DNA of 64,000 bases from Streptomyces longispororuber (GCF_024448165.1 NZ_JAMOLN010000013.1:17843-81842); one strand, 5' to 3'. Counted from the first letter of the stretch, positions 40,351-48,867 are shown. Notes: generated by a model from the sequence alone, not told the origin. Made by a program: numbers and translations.

Positions 40351-41446
40351 CCCGACGCACGCCGAGGCGACGCGGACGCTGCGCGGCCTGGTGGAGATCC
40401 CCTCGCCGTCCGGAGCGGAAGCGGCGGCCGGGGCCTTCCTCGCCGCGCGGATGACGGCGCTCGGCTACGACGTGCGCACCGACGCCGTCGGGAACGTGAT
40501 CGGCGAGATCGGCGACCCCACCGGGCCGGTGATCATGATGGTCGGCCATCTGGACACGGTGCCGGGGGACCTCCCGGTCCGGGAGTCCGGCGGCCTGCTG
40601 TTCGGCCGGGGCACCGTGGACGCCAAGGGCCCGCTCGCCACCTTCGTGCACGCCGGGGCACGGGCGGCCGCCGCCGCGGGCGCCCGGATCGTCGTGGTCG
40701 GCGCGGTGGAGGAGGAGGCCGCCTCGCGCGGTGCCCACCACCTCGCCGCCACCGTCGACCCGCCGGACGCCCTGCTGATCGGCGAGCCGAGCGGCGCCGG
40801 CGCCGTCGTCGTCGGCTACCGCGGAGTCCTGCGTTTCCGCTACGAGGTGCGGCGCCCGCCCGCCCACACGAGCAGCCCCGCCGAACGGGCCGCCGAACTC
40901 GCCAGTGACCTGTGGCAGGCGGTGCGCACCCTGCTGCCGCCCGCCCCGGCGGACGCCTCGCTCTTCGAGCACGCCGCGCCGGCCCTCGTCGCCCTGGAGG
41001 GCGGCCTGACCCACGCCCGCGCCGAGATCTCCTGCCGCGTGCCGCGCGGCTTCGACGCCGCCCGCTTCCTCGACGAGGTGCGCGGACACGCGGCGGGCGG
41101 CGAGATCACCGTCGTCGAGCAGGTGCCGGCCGTCCGGACCGGACGCGGCACGCCCCTGGTCCGCGCCTTCGCCGGCGCCGTGCGCCGGCGGACCGGCGCG
41201 GTCTCCGTCAAGGTCAAGCTCGGCACCTCCGACATGAACATCCTCGCGCCCCACTGGGACGTGCCCGCCCTCGCGTACGGCCCCGGGGACTCCCGGCTCG
41301 ACCACACCGACGAGGAGCACATCCCGCTGGCCGAGTACCTGCTCGCCGTCGACGTCCTGACCGAGGCACTCCCGGACATCGCGAAGTCCCTGGCCCGGCC
41401 GCTGGTTGGAGCGGCCGCCCCCACCAACGAAGAGAGGCGACCGTGA
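40340..41446 (+). CDS. LysK-type M20 peptidase releasing the amino acid from the LysW carrier
   Basis: 368 residues. M20 metallopeptidase of the LysK/ArgE branch: metal site GHLDTVPG and GTVDAKGP, catalytic EEE in AVEEEAASRG, and the LysK-like C-terminal signatures KLGTSDMN and GPGDSRLDHTDEEHI. LysK hydrolyses the isopeptide bond between the carrier's C-terminal Glu and the alpha-amine of the finished amino acid. Here that amino acid would be DADH or a derivative. It is coupled to LysX by GTGA. Confidence 0.88.
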   Translation: MNADPTHAEATRTLRGLVEIPSPSGAEAAAGAFLAARMTALGYDVRTDAVGNVIGEIGDPTGPVIMMVGHLDTVPGDLPVRESGGLLFGRGTVDAKGPLATFVHAGARAAAAAGARIVVVGAVEEEAASRGAHHLAATVDPPDALLIGEPSGAGAVVVGYRGVLRFRYEVRRPPAHTSSPAERAAELASDLWQAVRTLLPPAPADASLFEHAAPALVALEGGLTHARAEISCRVPRGFDAARFLDEVRGHAAGGEITVVEQVPAVRTGRGTPLVRAFAGAVRRRTGAVSVKVKLGTSDMNILAPHWDVPALAYGPGDSRLDHTDEEHIPLAEYLLAVDVLTEALPDIAKSLARPLVGAAAPTNEERRP

Positions 41447-42294
41447 GCGTCGACGACCTCCCCCTGGCCGTGCTGGCCTCCCGGATCAGACTCGAGGAGA
41501 AGCAGCTCCTCGCCGAACTCGACAGGCGCCGGGTCCCGTTCACGCTCCTGGACACCAGGACGACCGTCTTCGGATCCGGCCACGACTTCCGCTTCCGAGG
41601 CGCGCTCACCCGCGAGATCGGACACACCCGCAACCTGTACGCCACCCGGCTGCTCGAACACGCGGGCGTGACCGTGGTGAACTCCTCGGCCATCCTCGAC
41701 ACCTGCGGGGACAAGCTGTTCACCACGCTCAAGCTGGAGGCGGCCGGACTCCCGGTGATCCGCTGGATGGCGACGCTCACCCCGGAGGGGGCGCTGCCCG
41801 TCCTGGCGGACTTCGGCTACCCCGCCGTGGTCAAGCCCGTCGTCGGATCGTGGGGGCGGCTCGCCTCCCGTCTCGACGGCCACGACGCGGCCGAGGCGGT
41901 CCTCGAACACCGCGACGCGCTGCCCGGACCGGTCAACAAGATCACCTACGTCCAGGAGTACATCGACAAGCCGGGCCGCGAGATCAAGGCGTACGTGATG
42001 GGCGGCGAGACCGTCGGGGCGATCTACAAGAGCTCCGACGAGTGGCGCACCAACACCAAGCGCGGCGGCATCCCCTCGGTGTGCACACCGGACGACGACC
42101 TGCTGAAGCTGCTCACCGCCACGGCCGAGGCGATCGGCGACGGCGTCCTCGGCATCGACGTGCTGGAGGACCGCTCGGGCGCGTACTACGTCAACGAGGT
42201 CAACCACACGCCGGAGTTCCACGGCGCGCTGGACGTCCTCGAAGTGGACCTGGTCGGACGCTACGTCGACCACGTCCTGAGCAGGGTGGGGTGA
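41443..42294 (+). CDS. LysX-type ATP-grasp ligase (attaches glutamate to the LysW carrier)
   Basis: 283 residues from the overlapping GTG. It joins the gamma-carboxylate of the carrier's C-terminal Glu to the alpha-amine of the substrate, using ATP. ATP-grasp features: KLFTTLKLEAAGLP, YPAVVKPVVGSWGRL, VQEYIDKPGREIKAYV, and the metal-binding VNEVNHTPEFHG. The pairing with LysY, LysZ and a transketolase argues for glutamate, as in vazabitide-type pathways, rather than aminoadipate. The carrier itself is at 48868-49053, about 6 kb downstream. Confidence 0.9.
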   Translation: MSVDDLPLAVLASRIRLEEKQLLAELDRRRVPFTLLDTRTTVFGSGHDFRFRGALTREIGHTRNLYATRLLEHAGVTVVNSSAILDTCGDKLFTTLKLEAAGLPVIRWMATLTPEGALPVLADFGYPAVVKPVVGSWGRLASRLDGHDAAEAVLEHRDALPGPVNKITYVQEYIDKPGREIKAYVMGGETVGAIYKSSDEWRTNTKRGGIPSVCTPDDDLLKLLTATAEAIGDGVLGIDVLEDRSGAYYVNEVNHTPEFHGALDVLEVDLVGRYVDHVLSRVG

Positions 42295-42298
42295 CCCG

Positions 42299-42580
42299 GT
42301 GAGCGAGCACCCCATCGAGTGCCGGGGCGGCCTCGTGCCGCTGCCGCCCGGCCACCGGGACTGGCTGCCGCTGGTGTTCGGCGGCGACGACCAGGCACGC
42401 GCCGTCGACGGCGCCGAGGTCCTGGTGCACTACCCCGACGCGGTGGACCCCGAGTGGATCCACTGCCGGCCGGGGCTGAACCGGGCCCGCGTCCCGCTCG
42501 TCAGGCCCGAGAACCCCACCGCGATCCGCCTGCCCGACCGTCCGGGCGTCTGGGTCCACATCGAGGAGGCTGCCGCATGA
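42299..42580 (+). CDS. small protein of unknown function, related to the 46609-47208 protein
   Basis: 93 residues from GTG 42299, four bases after lysX; the stop overlaps the aminotransferase start. I do not recognise a family. The pattern RGGLVPLPPGHRDWLPLVFGG, then a DGAEVLVHY strand and an IRLPDRPGVWVHIEEA end, parallels RGQRIPLPAGRADWIHVLGAA and the LPHNPAMHLFALTLVEA end of the protein encoded at 46609-47208. Both look like small beta-sandwich proteins. Its place inside the coupled LysW operon implies a role there, perhaps as a binding partner of a carrier or enzyme. Confidence 0.7.
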   Translation: MSEHPIECRGGLVPLPPGHRDWLPLVFGGDDQARAVDGAEVLVHYPDAVDPEWIHCRPGLNRARVPLVRPENPTAIRLPDRPGVWVHIEEAAA

Positions 42581-43905
42581 CCGGAAACGGGCTGGCGATG
42601 TTCGGCGGTCCCCGCGCCGTACCCCGCGACCGGGCCACGAAGGACCTGGTCGGCTGGCCGGTGATCACCGACGCGGAGCGCCAGGCCGTCGTCGGGGTCC
42701 TGGAGAGCGGCCAGTTCACCTCGAACAACCCCGGCGCGGGACAGGTGCAGCTCCTCGAACGCGAGTGGGCCGCACTGGTCGGCACCGAGCACTGCGCCGC
42801 GGTCTCCAACGGCACCACCGCGCTGGAACTCGCCCTGGCCGCGGCCGGCGTCGAGCCCGGCTCGGAGATCCTGGTCCCGGCGCTGTCGTTCATCGCGAGC
42901 GCCGTGGCCCCGGTGCACCGGCTCGTCGTCCCCGTCTTCGTGGACATCGACCCGGTCACCTACACCATGGACCCGCGCGCCGTCGCCGCGGCCATCACGC
43001 CGCGTACCGCCGCGATCCTCGCCGTCCATCTGCACGGCCTGCCCTGCGACATGGACGAGCTGCGCGAACTCTCCCGCCGCCACGGCCTGTTGCTCATCGA
43101 GGACGCCGCCCAGGCGCACGCCGCCGAGTACCGCGGGACCCGGACCGGCGCGCTCGGCGACGTCGCCGCCTTCAGCCTCAACGTGGTCAAGAACCTGCCG
43201 ACCTGCGGCGAGGGTGGCCTGATCACCACGGACGACTCCGAGCTGTACTCCCGGCTGCTGCGCCACCGCCAGTTCGGCGAGGAGCTCGAAGGGCGCGCCA
43301 AGCGCGACTACATCTCCCACGAGCTGGCGGGCAACGCCAAACTCAGCGCGGTCCAGGCCGCGTTCACCCGCTGCCAGCTGGACCGGCTCCCGGAGTACCA
43401 CCAGGCGCGCGACCGCAACGTCCGGGCCCTGCTCGACCGGCTCGACGCGCTGCCCGGCCTCCTGGTGCCGCACTGCCCCGACGACCGCACGCACGCCTGG
43501 CACATCCTCCGCTTCCGCTTCTCGCCCGAGCAGATGGGCATCGAGGGCGCGACGCCCGGCGCGGTCCGCGCCGCCGTCGAGCGGGTGATGCGGGCCGAGG
43601 GCGTCCCGCTCCAGCAGTACCAGCCGGTGCCGCTGCCCGAGCAGGAGGCGCTGCTGACCCGCAAGGGGTTCGGCGGCTACCCGTGGAAGCTGCGGCCCGG
43701 CGAGTACGGACCGACCGACACCTACCCGAACACCCTCGCCGTCATCGAGGACTCGCTGACCCTGCAGCGCTGGCACCTCAACCCGGCCGCGGGACCGGTC
43801 CTCCAGGACTGCGCGGCCGCGTTCGAGAAGGTCTGGGCGAACCTCGACAAGGTGGCGACGCTCGCCCGGACGATGAGCCCCGCGCCGGCGGAGGCGGTCC
43901 GATGA
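42577..43905 (+). CDS. DegT/DnrJ/EryC1-type PLP aminotransferase
   Basis: 442 residues. Fold type I aminotransferase with SNGTTALELAL (phosphate site), LIEDAAQAHAA (Asp to the pyridine N), and Lys205 in FSLNVVKNLPTCGEGG as Schiff-base lysine. DegT enzymes aminate ketones, often on sugars. Coupled to the transketolase genes, it would convert the ketone made by C2 transfer on the carrier-bound semialdehyde into the second amine of DADH. This replaces the class III aminotransferase LysJ of the lysine pathway, which is absent here. It overlaps both neighbours by 4 bases. Confidence 0.9.
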   Translation: MTGNGLAMFGGPRAVPRDRATKDLVGWPVITDAERQAVVGVLESGQFTSNNPGAGQVQLLEREWAALVGTEHCAAVSNGTTALELALAAAGVEPGSEILVPALSFIASAVAPVHRLVVPVFVDIDPVTYTMDPRAVAAAITPRTAAILAVHLHGLPCDMDELRELSRRHGLLLIEDAAQAHAAEYRGTRTGALGDVAAFSLNVVKNLPTCGEGGLITTDDSELYSRLLRHRQFGEELEGRAKRDYISHELAGNAKLSAVQAAFTRCQLDRLPEYHQARDRNVRALLDRLDALPGLLVPHCPDDRTHAWHILRFRFSPEQMGIEGATPGAVRAAVERVMRAEGVPLQQYQPVPLPEQEALLTRKGFGGYPWKLRPGEYGPTDTYPNTLAVIEDSLTLQRWHLNPAAGPVLQDCAAAFEKVWANLDKVATLARTMSPAPAEAVR

Positions 43906-44783
43906 CGTCAACAACCGCTGCGACCACGACGACCGCCACGACCGCGACCGCCCGCGAGGACGTCGCCACCCTCGCCGAGCGGGCGCACCGGGTGCGGGAG
44001 CGGGTGCTGGAGATGGGCGCCGGCGAGACCGGCACCCACCTCGGCGGCAGCCTCTCCGCCGCCGACCTGCTGACCGTGCTCTACGGCTCGGTGCTGCGCG
44101 TCGATCCCGACCGCCCCGACTGGCCCGACCGCGACCGGTTCGTGCTCAGCAAGGGCCACGCGGGCGCCGCCCTGTACGCCGTGCTCGCCGAGTACGGGTT
44201 CATCCCGTCCGAGGAGTGCGCCGACTACGCGAAGGCGGGCAGCCGGCTCGCCGCGCATCCGCTGCGCCGCGTCGAGGGCGTCGAGTTCCCCACCGGCTCG
44301 CTCGGCCACGGCCTCTCGCTGGCCGCGGGCGCCGCGCTCGCCGCCCGCCGACTCGGCCGCCCCTCCCGGGCGTTCGCCCTGCTCGGCGACGGCGAGCTGC
44401 AGGAGGGCTCGGTCTGGGAGGCCGTGATGGGTGCGGCCCACCACAAGCTGGACAACCTCGTCGCCGTCGTGGACCGCAACGGCTGGCAGATCAGCGGCAC
44501 CACGGAGGAGTGCCTGTCGCTGGAGCCGCTGGCCGACCGCTGGCGCTCCTTCGGCTGGGCGGTGCGCGAGGTGGACGGACACGATCTGCCCGCGCTGCTC
44601 GCCGTGTTCGACGGACTGCCGGACCCCGAGGGACGGCCGACGGTCGTCCTGGCCCGCACCGTGAAGGGCCGCGGCGTCCCGATGCTCGAGGACCGCAAGA
44701 AGAGCCACTTCGTCAAGCTGACGCCGAAGCTCCACGTGCGCGCGTTGGCGGGACTCCGCAACCGCAGGGAGCGACAACAGTGA
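43902..44783 (+). CDS. transketolase, N-terminal (ThDP-binding) subunit
   Basis: 293 residues. Split transketolase half: GTHLGGSLSAADLLTVLY, LSKGHAGAALYAVL, and the ThDP motif GDGELQEGSVWEAVMGAAHHKLDN (first residues GDGELQ, ending LVAVVDRN). The first 20 residues are a Thr/Ala-rich leader. With the next gene it forms a complete enzyme that moves a two-carbon ketol unit. In the AmCP route the acceptor is the LysW-bound glutamate semialdehyde, extending C5 to C7. GTGA overlap with the C-terminal subunit. Confidence 0.92.
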   Translation: MTSTTAATTTTATTATAREDVATLAERAHRVRERVLEMGAGETGTHLGGSLSAADLLTVLYGSVLRVDPDRPDWPDRDRFVLSKGHAGAALYAVLAEYGFIPSEECADYAKAGSRLAAHPLRRVEGVEFPTGSLGHGLSLAAGAALAARRLGRPSRAFALLGDGELQEGSVWEAVMGAAHHKLDNLVAVVDRNGWQISGTTEECLSLEPLADRWRSFGWAVREVDGHDLPALLAVFDGLPDPEGRPTVVLARTVKGRGVPMLEDRKKSHFVKLTPKLHVRALAGLRNRRERQQ

Positions 44784-45775
44784 CCGAGCTGACGATCGCG
44801 CAGGAGGCGCCCGCCGCGCCGGAGCCCAGCTGGGAGGAGCGGTACGCGGGACCGAGCCGGGAGATCTGCCGGCGCACCCTGGCCGAACTCGCCCGGCGGG
44901 ACCCGCGGATCATGTGCGTGGACTCCGACGTCGGCGGACTGGAGACCCTCTTCGCCGACCTGCCCGAGCAGTACGTCAACGTGGGCATCGCCGAGGCCAA
45001 CCTGATCGGCATGGCCGCGGGCATGGCCGCGTCCGGCCTCGTCCCGTTCGCGCACACCCTGAGCGGCTTCGCCGCGGCCCGCGCCTGCGAGCAGATCAAG
45101 GTGGACGTGGCGGGCAACGACCTGCCGGTGCGCATCATCGCCACCCACGGCGGACTGTCCGCGGGACACTACGGGCCCACCCACCACGCGGTGGACGACA
45201 TCGGGATCCTGCGGCTGCTGCCCAACCTCACCGTGCTGGTGCCCGCCGACGCGGTGGAGGCGGAGGCGGCGCTGATCGCCGCCGCCGACCATCCCGGCCC
45301 GGTCTTCCTGCGGCTGGGCCGCAGCGAGACGCCCCTCGTCCACCGGGGCCCCGTCGACTTCCGGATCGGCCGCGCCCTGACGCTCGCCGACGGCGACGAC
45401 GTCACGCTGATCGCGACCGGACCGCATCCGGTGCTGATGGCGCGGCGCGCCGCCGAGACGCTGGCCGCCGAGGGCATCGGGGCCCGCGTCCTCAACATGC
45501 ACACCATCAAGCCGCTGGACGAGGAGGCGGTGCTGCGGGCGGCGGCCGAGACCGGAGGCATCGTCACCGTCGAGGACCACCTGGTGACCGGCGGCCTCGG
45601 CGGCGCCGTCTGCGAGGTCGTGGCGGCCCGCGGCGGCTGCCCGGTGCGCCGGATCGGGGTGCCCGACCGCTTCAGCGACCGGGTCGGCGGTGAGCTCGAC
45701 CTGCTTCGGCACGCGGGCGTCACCCCGGAGCGCATCGCCGCCGAGGCCCGGCTGCTGACCGGAGCGGCGGTCTGA
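44780..45775 (+). CDS. transketolase, C-terminal subunit
   Basis: 331 residues from the overlapping GTG. It holds the pyrimidine-binding and C-terminal transketolase domains: YVNVGIAEANLIGMAAGMA with the catalytic Glu, THGGLSAGHYGPTHHAVDDIGILR, and IKPLDEEAVLRAA. Together with the preceding subunit it makes the C2-transfer enzyme. It ends five bases before the convergent GNAT gene, closing the plus-strand operon that began at 27.5 kb. Confidence 0.92.
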   Translation: MTELTIAQEAPAAPEPSWEERYAGPSREICRRTLAELARRDPRIMCVDSDVGGLETLFADLPEQYVNVGIAEANLIGMAAGMAASGLVPFAHTLSGFAAARACEQIKVDVAGNDLPVRIIATHGGLSAGHYGPTHHAVDDIGILRLLPNLTVLVPADAVEAEAALIAAADHPGPVFLRLGRSETPLVHRGPVDFRIGRALTLADGDDVTLIATGPHPVLMARRAAETLAAEGIGARVLNMHTIKPLDEEAVLRAAAETGGIVTVEDHLVTGGLGGAVCEVVAARGGCPVRRIGVPDRFSDRVGGELDLLRHAGVTPERIAAEARLLTGAAV

Positions 45776-45780
45776 TGGAC

Positions 45781-46572
45781 TCAGCCGCCGGCCCGCCACA
45801 GGGCGAGCACGCCCCGGTCCGCGCCGCGCGGCAGCACGAACGCGGGCACCGCCTCGGCGGGCCGGGGATCGGCCAGCACGTCACCGGGCCGGGTGAGCCC
45901 GTCGGCGCCGCGGAACCGTGCCCGGCCGCCCACCCGCCGGGCCGCGCGCTCGGCCAGCACCGCGATCTCGGCCCCGGGCGCGGGGCCGGGTGCGGCGGGC
46001 AGCGCCACGGTGCCGTGCGGCCCGCTGAACCAGACCCGCATCGGCCCGTCCCACAACGGGACGGGTTCGCCGCCCCACGGATAGGGCAGCTCCTCGTCCG
46101 GTGCGGCGAGGTCCTTCTCCATGTGGACCTCGGAGAGCGGCTTGTCCGGGCCGGGGAAGTGGGACGTCGTGCGGTAGCCGAGCCGGCAGTAGAACGGCGG
46201 GTTGCCGCGCTCGACCACGGCGTCGAGGACCACGCGTGCCGCGCCGTCGGCGCGGGCACCGTCCTCCAGCGCGCGCATCAGCAGCCGTCCCACCGACCGG
46301 CCCCGGGCCCGGGGCACGACCGCGAGCCGGCGCACCGCCCACGTCCCGTCCGGGCCGGGGACCGCGCGCACGCAGCCGACGGCGTCGCCGTGCTCGTCCA
46401 GCGCCGTCCACAGCCGTGTCCCGCGCGCCAGCTCGGCCCGCACCTCACCGGCCGTCTCGGCGGAGCCGTCGGCGGGCGGCAGACCGGGATACCGGTCGCC
46501 CGTGGAGAACGCGGCCCGGGCCAGCGCGGCGGTCCGCTCCGCGAGGGCCGGACCGCGCTCGCGCGTCTCCAC
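45781..46572 (-). CDS. GNAT family N-acetyltransferase with a C-terminal extension
   Basis: About 263 residues from GTG 46572; a GTG at 46620 would add 16 residues and overlap the divergent gene. The GNAT acetyl-CoA site is VRRLAVVPRARGRSVGRLLMRALE, followed by VVLDAVVERGNPPFYCRLGYRTTS. Beyond the GNAT fold, about 100 residues (PYPWGGEPVPLWDGPMRVWF onward) form an unassigned strand-rich domain. It is the only minus-strand biosynthetic-type gene among the LysW genes. It may acetylate an amine of the amino acid to protect it during ring formation, or act as self-resistance. Confidence 0.78.
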   Translation of the reverse strand: METRERGPALAERTAALARAAFSTGDRYPGLPPADGSAETAGEVRAELARGTRLWTALDEHGDAVGCVRAVPGPDGTWAVRRLAVVPRARGRSVGRLLMRALEDGARADGAARVVLDAVVERGNPPFYCRLGYRTTSHFPGPDKPLSEVHMEKDLAAPDEELPYPWGGEPVPLWDGPMRVWFSGPHGTVALPAAPGPAPGAEIAVLAERAARRVGGRARFRGADGLTRPGDVLADPRPAEAVPAFVLPRGADRGVLALWRAGG

Positions 46573-46608
46573 CGCCCGTATCGCGTCCTGTGATCCAAGG
46601 AGATATCT

Positions 46609-47208
46609 GTGGTCAACCACGTCAGTCCCACTCTCGTCCGTTCTGCGGTCGGAGCGGCTCACCCGGTCGCGATCGAGGACTTCCTCGACAGCGTCGGCGT
46701 CGAACCGAACAGCCGCTCCGGTCTTGGCGCGTTCAACATCTGGGGCAATGCCTTTCCGGCCGAGGCGCTGCCCTGCGGCACGCTCACCGAACTCGACCGG
46801 GTGCCGTTCCGCTTCCCTCCGGCCGACGGCGTGCGGCCGGACCACCTGCGCTGCCGCGGCCAGCGGATCCCGCTGCCCGCCGGGCGGGCCGACTGGATCC
46901 ACGTCCTCGGGGCCGCCGAGCGCCGCACCGAGGACGACGTGCTGCTGGAGTACGCCGACGGCAGCGCCCGCCGGCAGTGGCTGCGGCTGTCGGACTTCTG
47001 GCCGCAGACCGGGCCCCGGTTCGGTGAGCGGCTCGCCTTCCGTACCGGTTCGATGCTCTACCCGCGGCACGAGCAGCTCACGATGAGCCCGTCGATCTGG
47101 CACCAGCGGATACCGGTCGCGGTGTCCGACGGGCTGCGCGCGATCGTCCTGCCGCACAACCCCGCGATGCATCTGTTCGCACTGACCCTGGTGGAGGCGG
47201 CGGCATGA
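46609..47208 (+). CDS. predicted beta-sandwich protein of unknown function in the LysW gene set
   Basis: 199 residues from GTG 46609, with AAGGAG five bases upstream. Strand-rich sequence with RGQRIPLPAGRADWIHVLGAA, VLLEYADGSARRQWLRLSDFWP and AIVLPHNPAMHLFALTLVEA. This recalls beta-sandwich modules attached to glycoside hydrolases, but there is no catalytic domain. The stop overlaps the BtrH-like gene by ATGA, so the two proteins are made together and may form a complex. Aziridine formation in azinomycin is reported to need a two-protein set (AziU2/AziU3). Whether this pair corresponds could not be checked. It is similar to the 93-residue protein at 42299-42580. Confidence 0.72.
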   Translation: MVNHVSPTLVRSAVGAAHPVAIEDFLDSVGVEPNSRSGLGAFNIWGNAFPAEALPCGTLTELDRVPFRFPPADGVRPDHLRCRGQRIPLPAGRADWIHVLGAAERRTEDDVLLEYADGSARRQWLRLSDFWPQTGPRFGERLAFRTGSMLYPRHEQLTMSPSIWHQRIPVAVSDGLRAIVLPHNPAMHLFALTLVEAAA

Positions 47209-48245
47209 GAGTCGAACTTCAGGACGTCCGGCCGTGGCGCCACGACCTCGGACACTGCCTGCACGCCACGATGGGCGTACTGCTCCGCGCCCACGGCGCC
47301 GACCCGCTCCAGGTGCTCGGCGCGGCCTGGGGGTTCGGCTACCGCTCGGGCGACCTGCGGCGCGAGGAGTACTACGTCCCCTTCGGCGCCGGGTCCCTGC
47401 TCGGGGCGATGGCCCCGCACCATCCGGTGAGTTCACGCTGGCACCGCCCGCCGGACCCGGAGACGGCCTGGACCCAGATCCGTGACGCGGTGGGTGACGG
47501 ACGCGCGGTCGCCGCCGCCGTCGACAACTTCCACCTGCCGTTCCGTCCGGCGTACCGGGACGTCCACACCAACCACCTGCTGACCGTGTACGGGTTCGAC
47601 GACGAACGGGACGAGGTGCTGCTGGCCGATCCGGTGCCGCCGCGCTTCCAAGGGGCCATCACCCGCGACGAGTTCGCCGCCGCCCGCTTCTCGGCCAACC
47701 CCGAGGACCACGACCGCGACCTGTTCTTCACCCGCAATCCGATCGACGGGCGCTGGCTGGAGATCACGGTCGGCCCCGACCTGCCGGCCTGGGACCTCGA
47801 CCACGTCCGCACGGTGATCACCGCCAACGTGGCCGCGCTGGAGGGCGATCGCACCCTGTGGGACGGATACGCCGACGACGGCGCGGGACTGTTCGGCGGG
47901 CGGCGCGGGACGGCCCGCTTCCTGGACGCCGCCGCGGCGCGGATGCGCAGGGGCGACGACCCGGAGGTGGTGGACGAGACCTTCGTCGTGGCCGGCACGG
48001 TGCTCGCCGAGACCGGGGTGCACGCGGACTGGCTGGCCGCCGCGGGCGACGCCTTCGCCCGGCCCGAACTGACCGAGGCGGCGCGACTGGTGGAGCGGGT
48101 GGCCCATCACTGGAGCGCGGTGCGGATCATCGTCGCCAACGCCCGGGCCGACACCGCGGCGGCGGCAGGGGAGGTCGAGGACAGGGCCGCGGTGCTGCTG
48201 ACCGACCTGGACCGGGCCCTCGACCTCCTCGCACGGGCCGTCTAG
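47205..48245 (+). CDS. BtrH-like (butirosin H N-terminal fold) protein, acyltransferase or ring-forming enzyme
   Basis: 346 residues. The first 150 residues follow the BtrH_N pattern: HDLGHCLHATMGVLL with Cys18, AAAVDNFHLPFRPAY, HTNHLLTVYGFDD with His124, and DEVLLADPVPP with Asp142. These make a plausible papain-like Cys-His-Asp triad. The C-terminal half is helical and unassigned. BtrH moves an aminoacyl group from a carrier protein to an amine; here it could transfer a carrier-bound amino acid. Alternatively, with its coupled partner, it could be the enzyme that closes the azabicyclic ring. The TAG stop lies in the CTAG edge of the hairpin element that follows. Confidence 0.72.
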   Translation: MRVELQDVRPWRHDLGHCLHATMGVLLRAHGADPLQVLGAAWGFGYRSGDLRREEYYVPFGAGSLLGAMAPHHPVSSRWHRPPDPETAWTQIRDAVGDGRAVAAAVDNFHLPFRPAYRDVHTNHLLTVYGFDDERDEVLLADPVPPRFQGAITRDEFAAARFSANPEDHDRDLFFTRNPIDGRWLEITVGPDLPAWDLDHVRTVITANVAALEGDRTLWDGYADDGAGLFGGRRGTARFLDAAAARMRRGDDPEVVDETFVVAGTVLAETGVHADWLAAAGDAFARPELTEAARLVERVAHHWSAVRIIVANARADTAAAAGEVEDRAAVLLTDLDRALDLLARAV

Positions 48246-48313
48246 GGCGTGTTTCGAGAGTCCCGTCGTCCGCCCGAAGGGCGGCAGGCGGGACTCTCGA
48301 AACACGCCCCTAG
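48242..48313. repeat. MITE-like inverted repeat / bidirectional terminator bounded by CTAG
   Basis: Perfect 21-bp arms (beginning GGGCGTGTTTCGAG at 48245; partner 48289-48309) enclose an inner hairpin CCGCCC-GAA-GGGCGG. CTAG occurs at both edges (48242-48245 and 48310-48313), like a 4-bp target duplication. It occupies the whole space between two convergent genes and supplies the TAG stop codon of each. It can act as a terminator in both directions. Similar GTGTTTCGA-type arms are, from memory, common at the ends of Streptomyces IS elements. Confidence 0.75.
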
Positions 48314-48708
48314 TCCTTCGGGGCCAGACTGCGCACCACACAGAAAATATTGCCCTCGGGGTCCTCCATGACCTCCCAGTTCACGTCGGGGCCCTGGCCG
48401 ATGTCGGCCTTGGTGGCCCCGAGGGCGAGCAGCCTGCTCACCTCGTCCGCCGAGCTGCAGTCGATCGGACTGACGTCGAGGTGCAGCGGGTTCTTCCGCA
48501 CGGTCCTGCCCTCGGGCACCTGGACGAAGAGCATGGTGGGCGGCATCTGACCGGCCTGGATCGCCTCGACGGTCGGCTCCCAGGAGGCGATCTCGACCTT
48601 GCCCTCGGACCGCTCGATCACCGTGAAGCCCAGCACCTCGCACCAGAAGGCGGCGAGCCGCTCCGGGTCGCGACAGTCGACCGTCAACTCCGTGAACCTG
48701 CTTGTCAT
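48310..48708 (-). CDS. VOC (glyoxalase/bleomycin-resistance fold) protein
   Basis: 132 residues from ATG 48708, with AGGAG upstream. Two beta-alpha-beta-beta-beta units are visible: FTELTVDCRDPERLAAFWCEVLGF and PLHLDVSPIDCSSADEVSRLLALGA, ending in the usual EDPEGNIFCVV. VOC proteins bind metals or small molecules; some sequester DNA-damaging antibiotics. It is divergent from lysW and sits inside the aziridine-type gene set, so a resistance role is possible, but family members of this kind are also common housekeeping genes. Confidence 0.8.
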   Translation of the reverse strand: MTSRFTELTVDCRDPERLAAFWCEVLGFTVIERSEGKVEIASWEPTVEAIQAGQMPPTMLFVQVPEGRTVRKNPLHLDVSPIDCSSADEVSRLLALGATKADIGQGPDVNWEVMEDPEGNIFCVVRSLAPKD

Positions 48709-48867
48709 GCCACTCCTGGATCGCGTCGTACGGACGGGGCCCAAAGTATTGGCCCGCCGTCGTCCGCCCCACAAGTCCGGGATCTACCTGACTACTGGAC
48801 CCCGCGCCACGGCAAGGAAGCTGACGCACACAGGTGTCCGACCAGGAGGCCAGGAGGAGAGTTCCTT

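Noticed and set aside
46621..47436. N-terminal extension of the GNAT frame over the divergent gene
   Set aside because: It would cover the beta-sandwich and BtrH-like genes with Arg/Gly-rich sequence; the GNAT fold begins near 46572.
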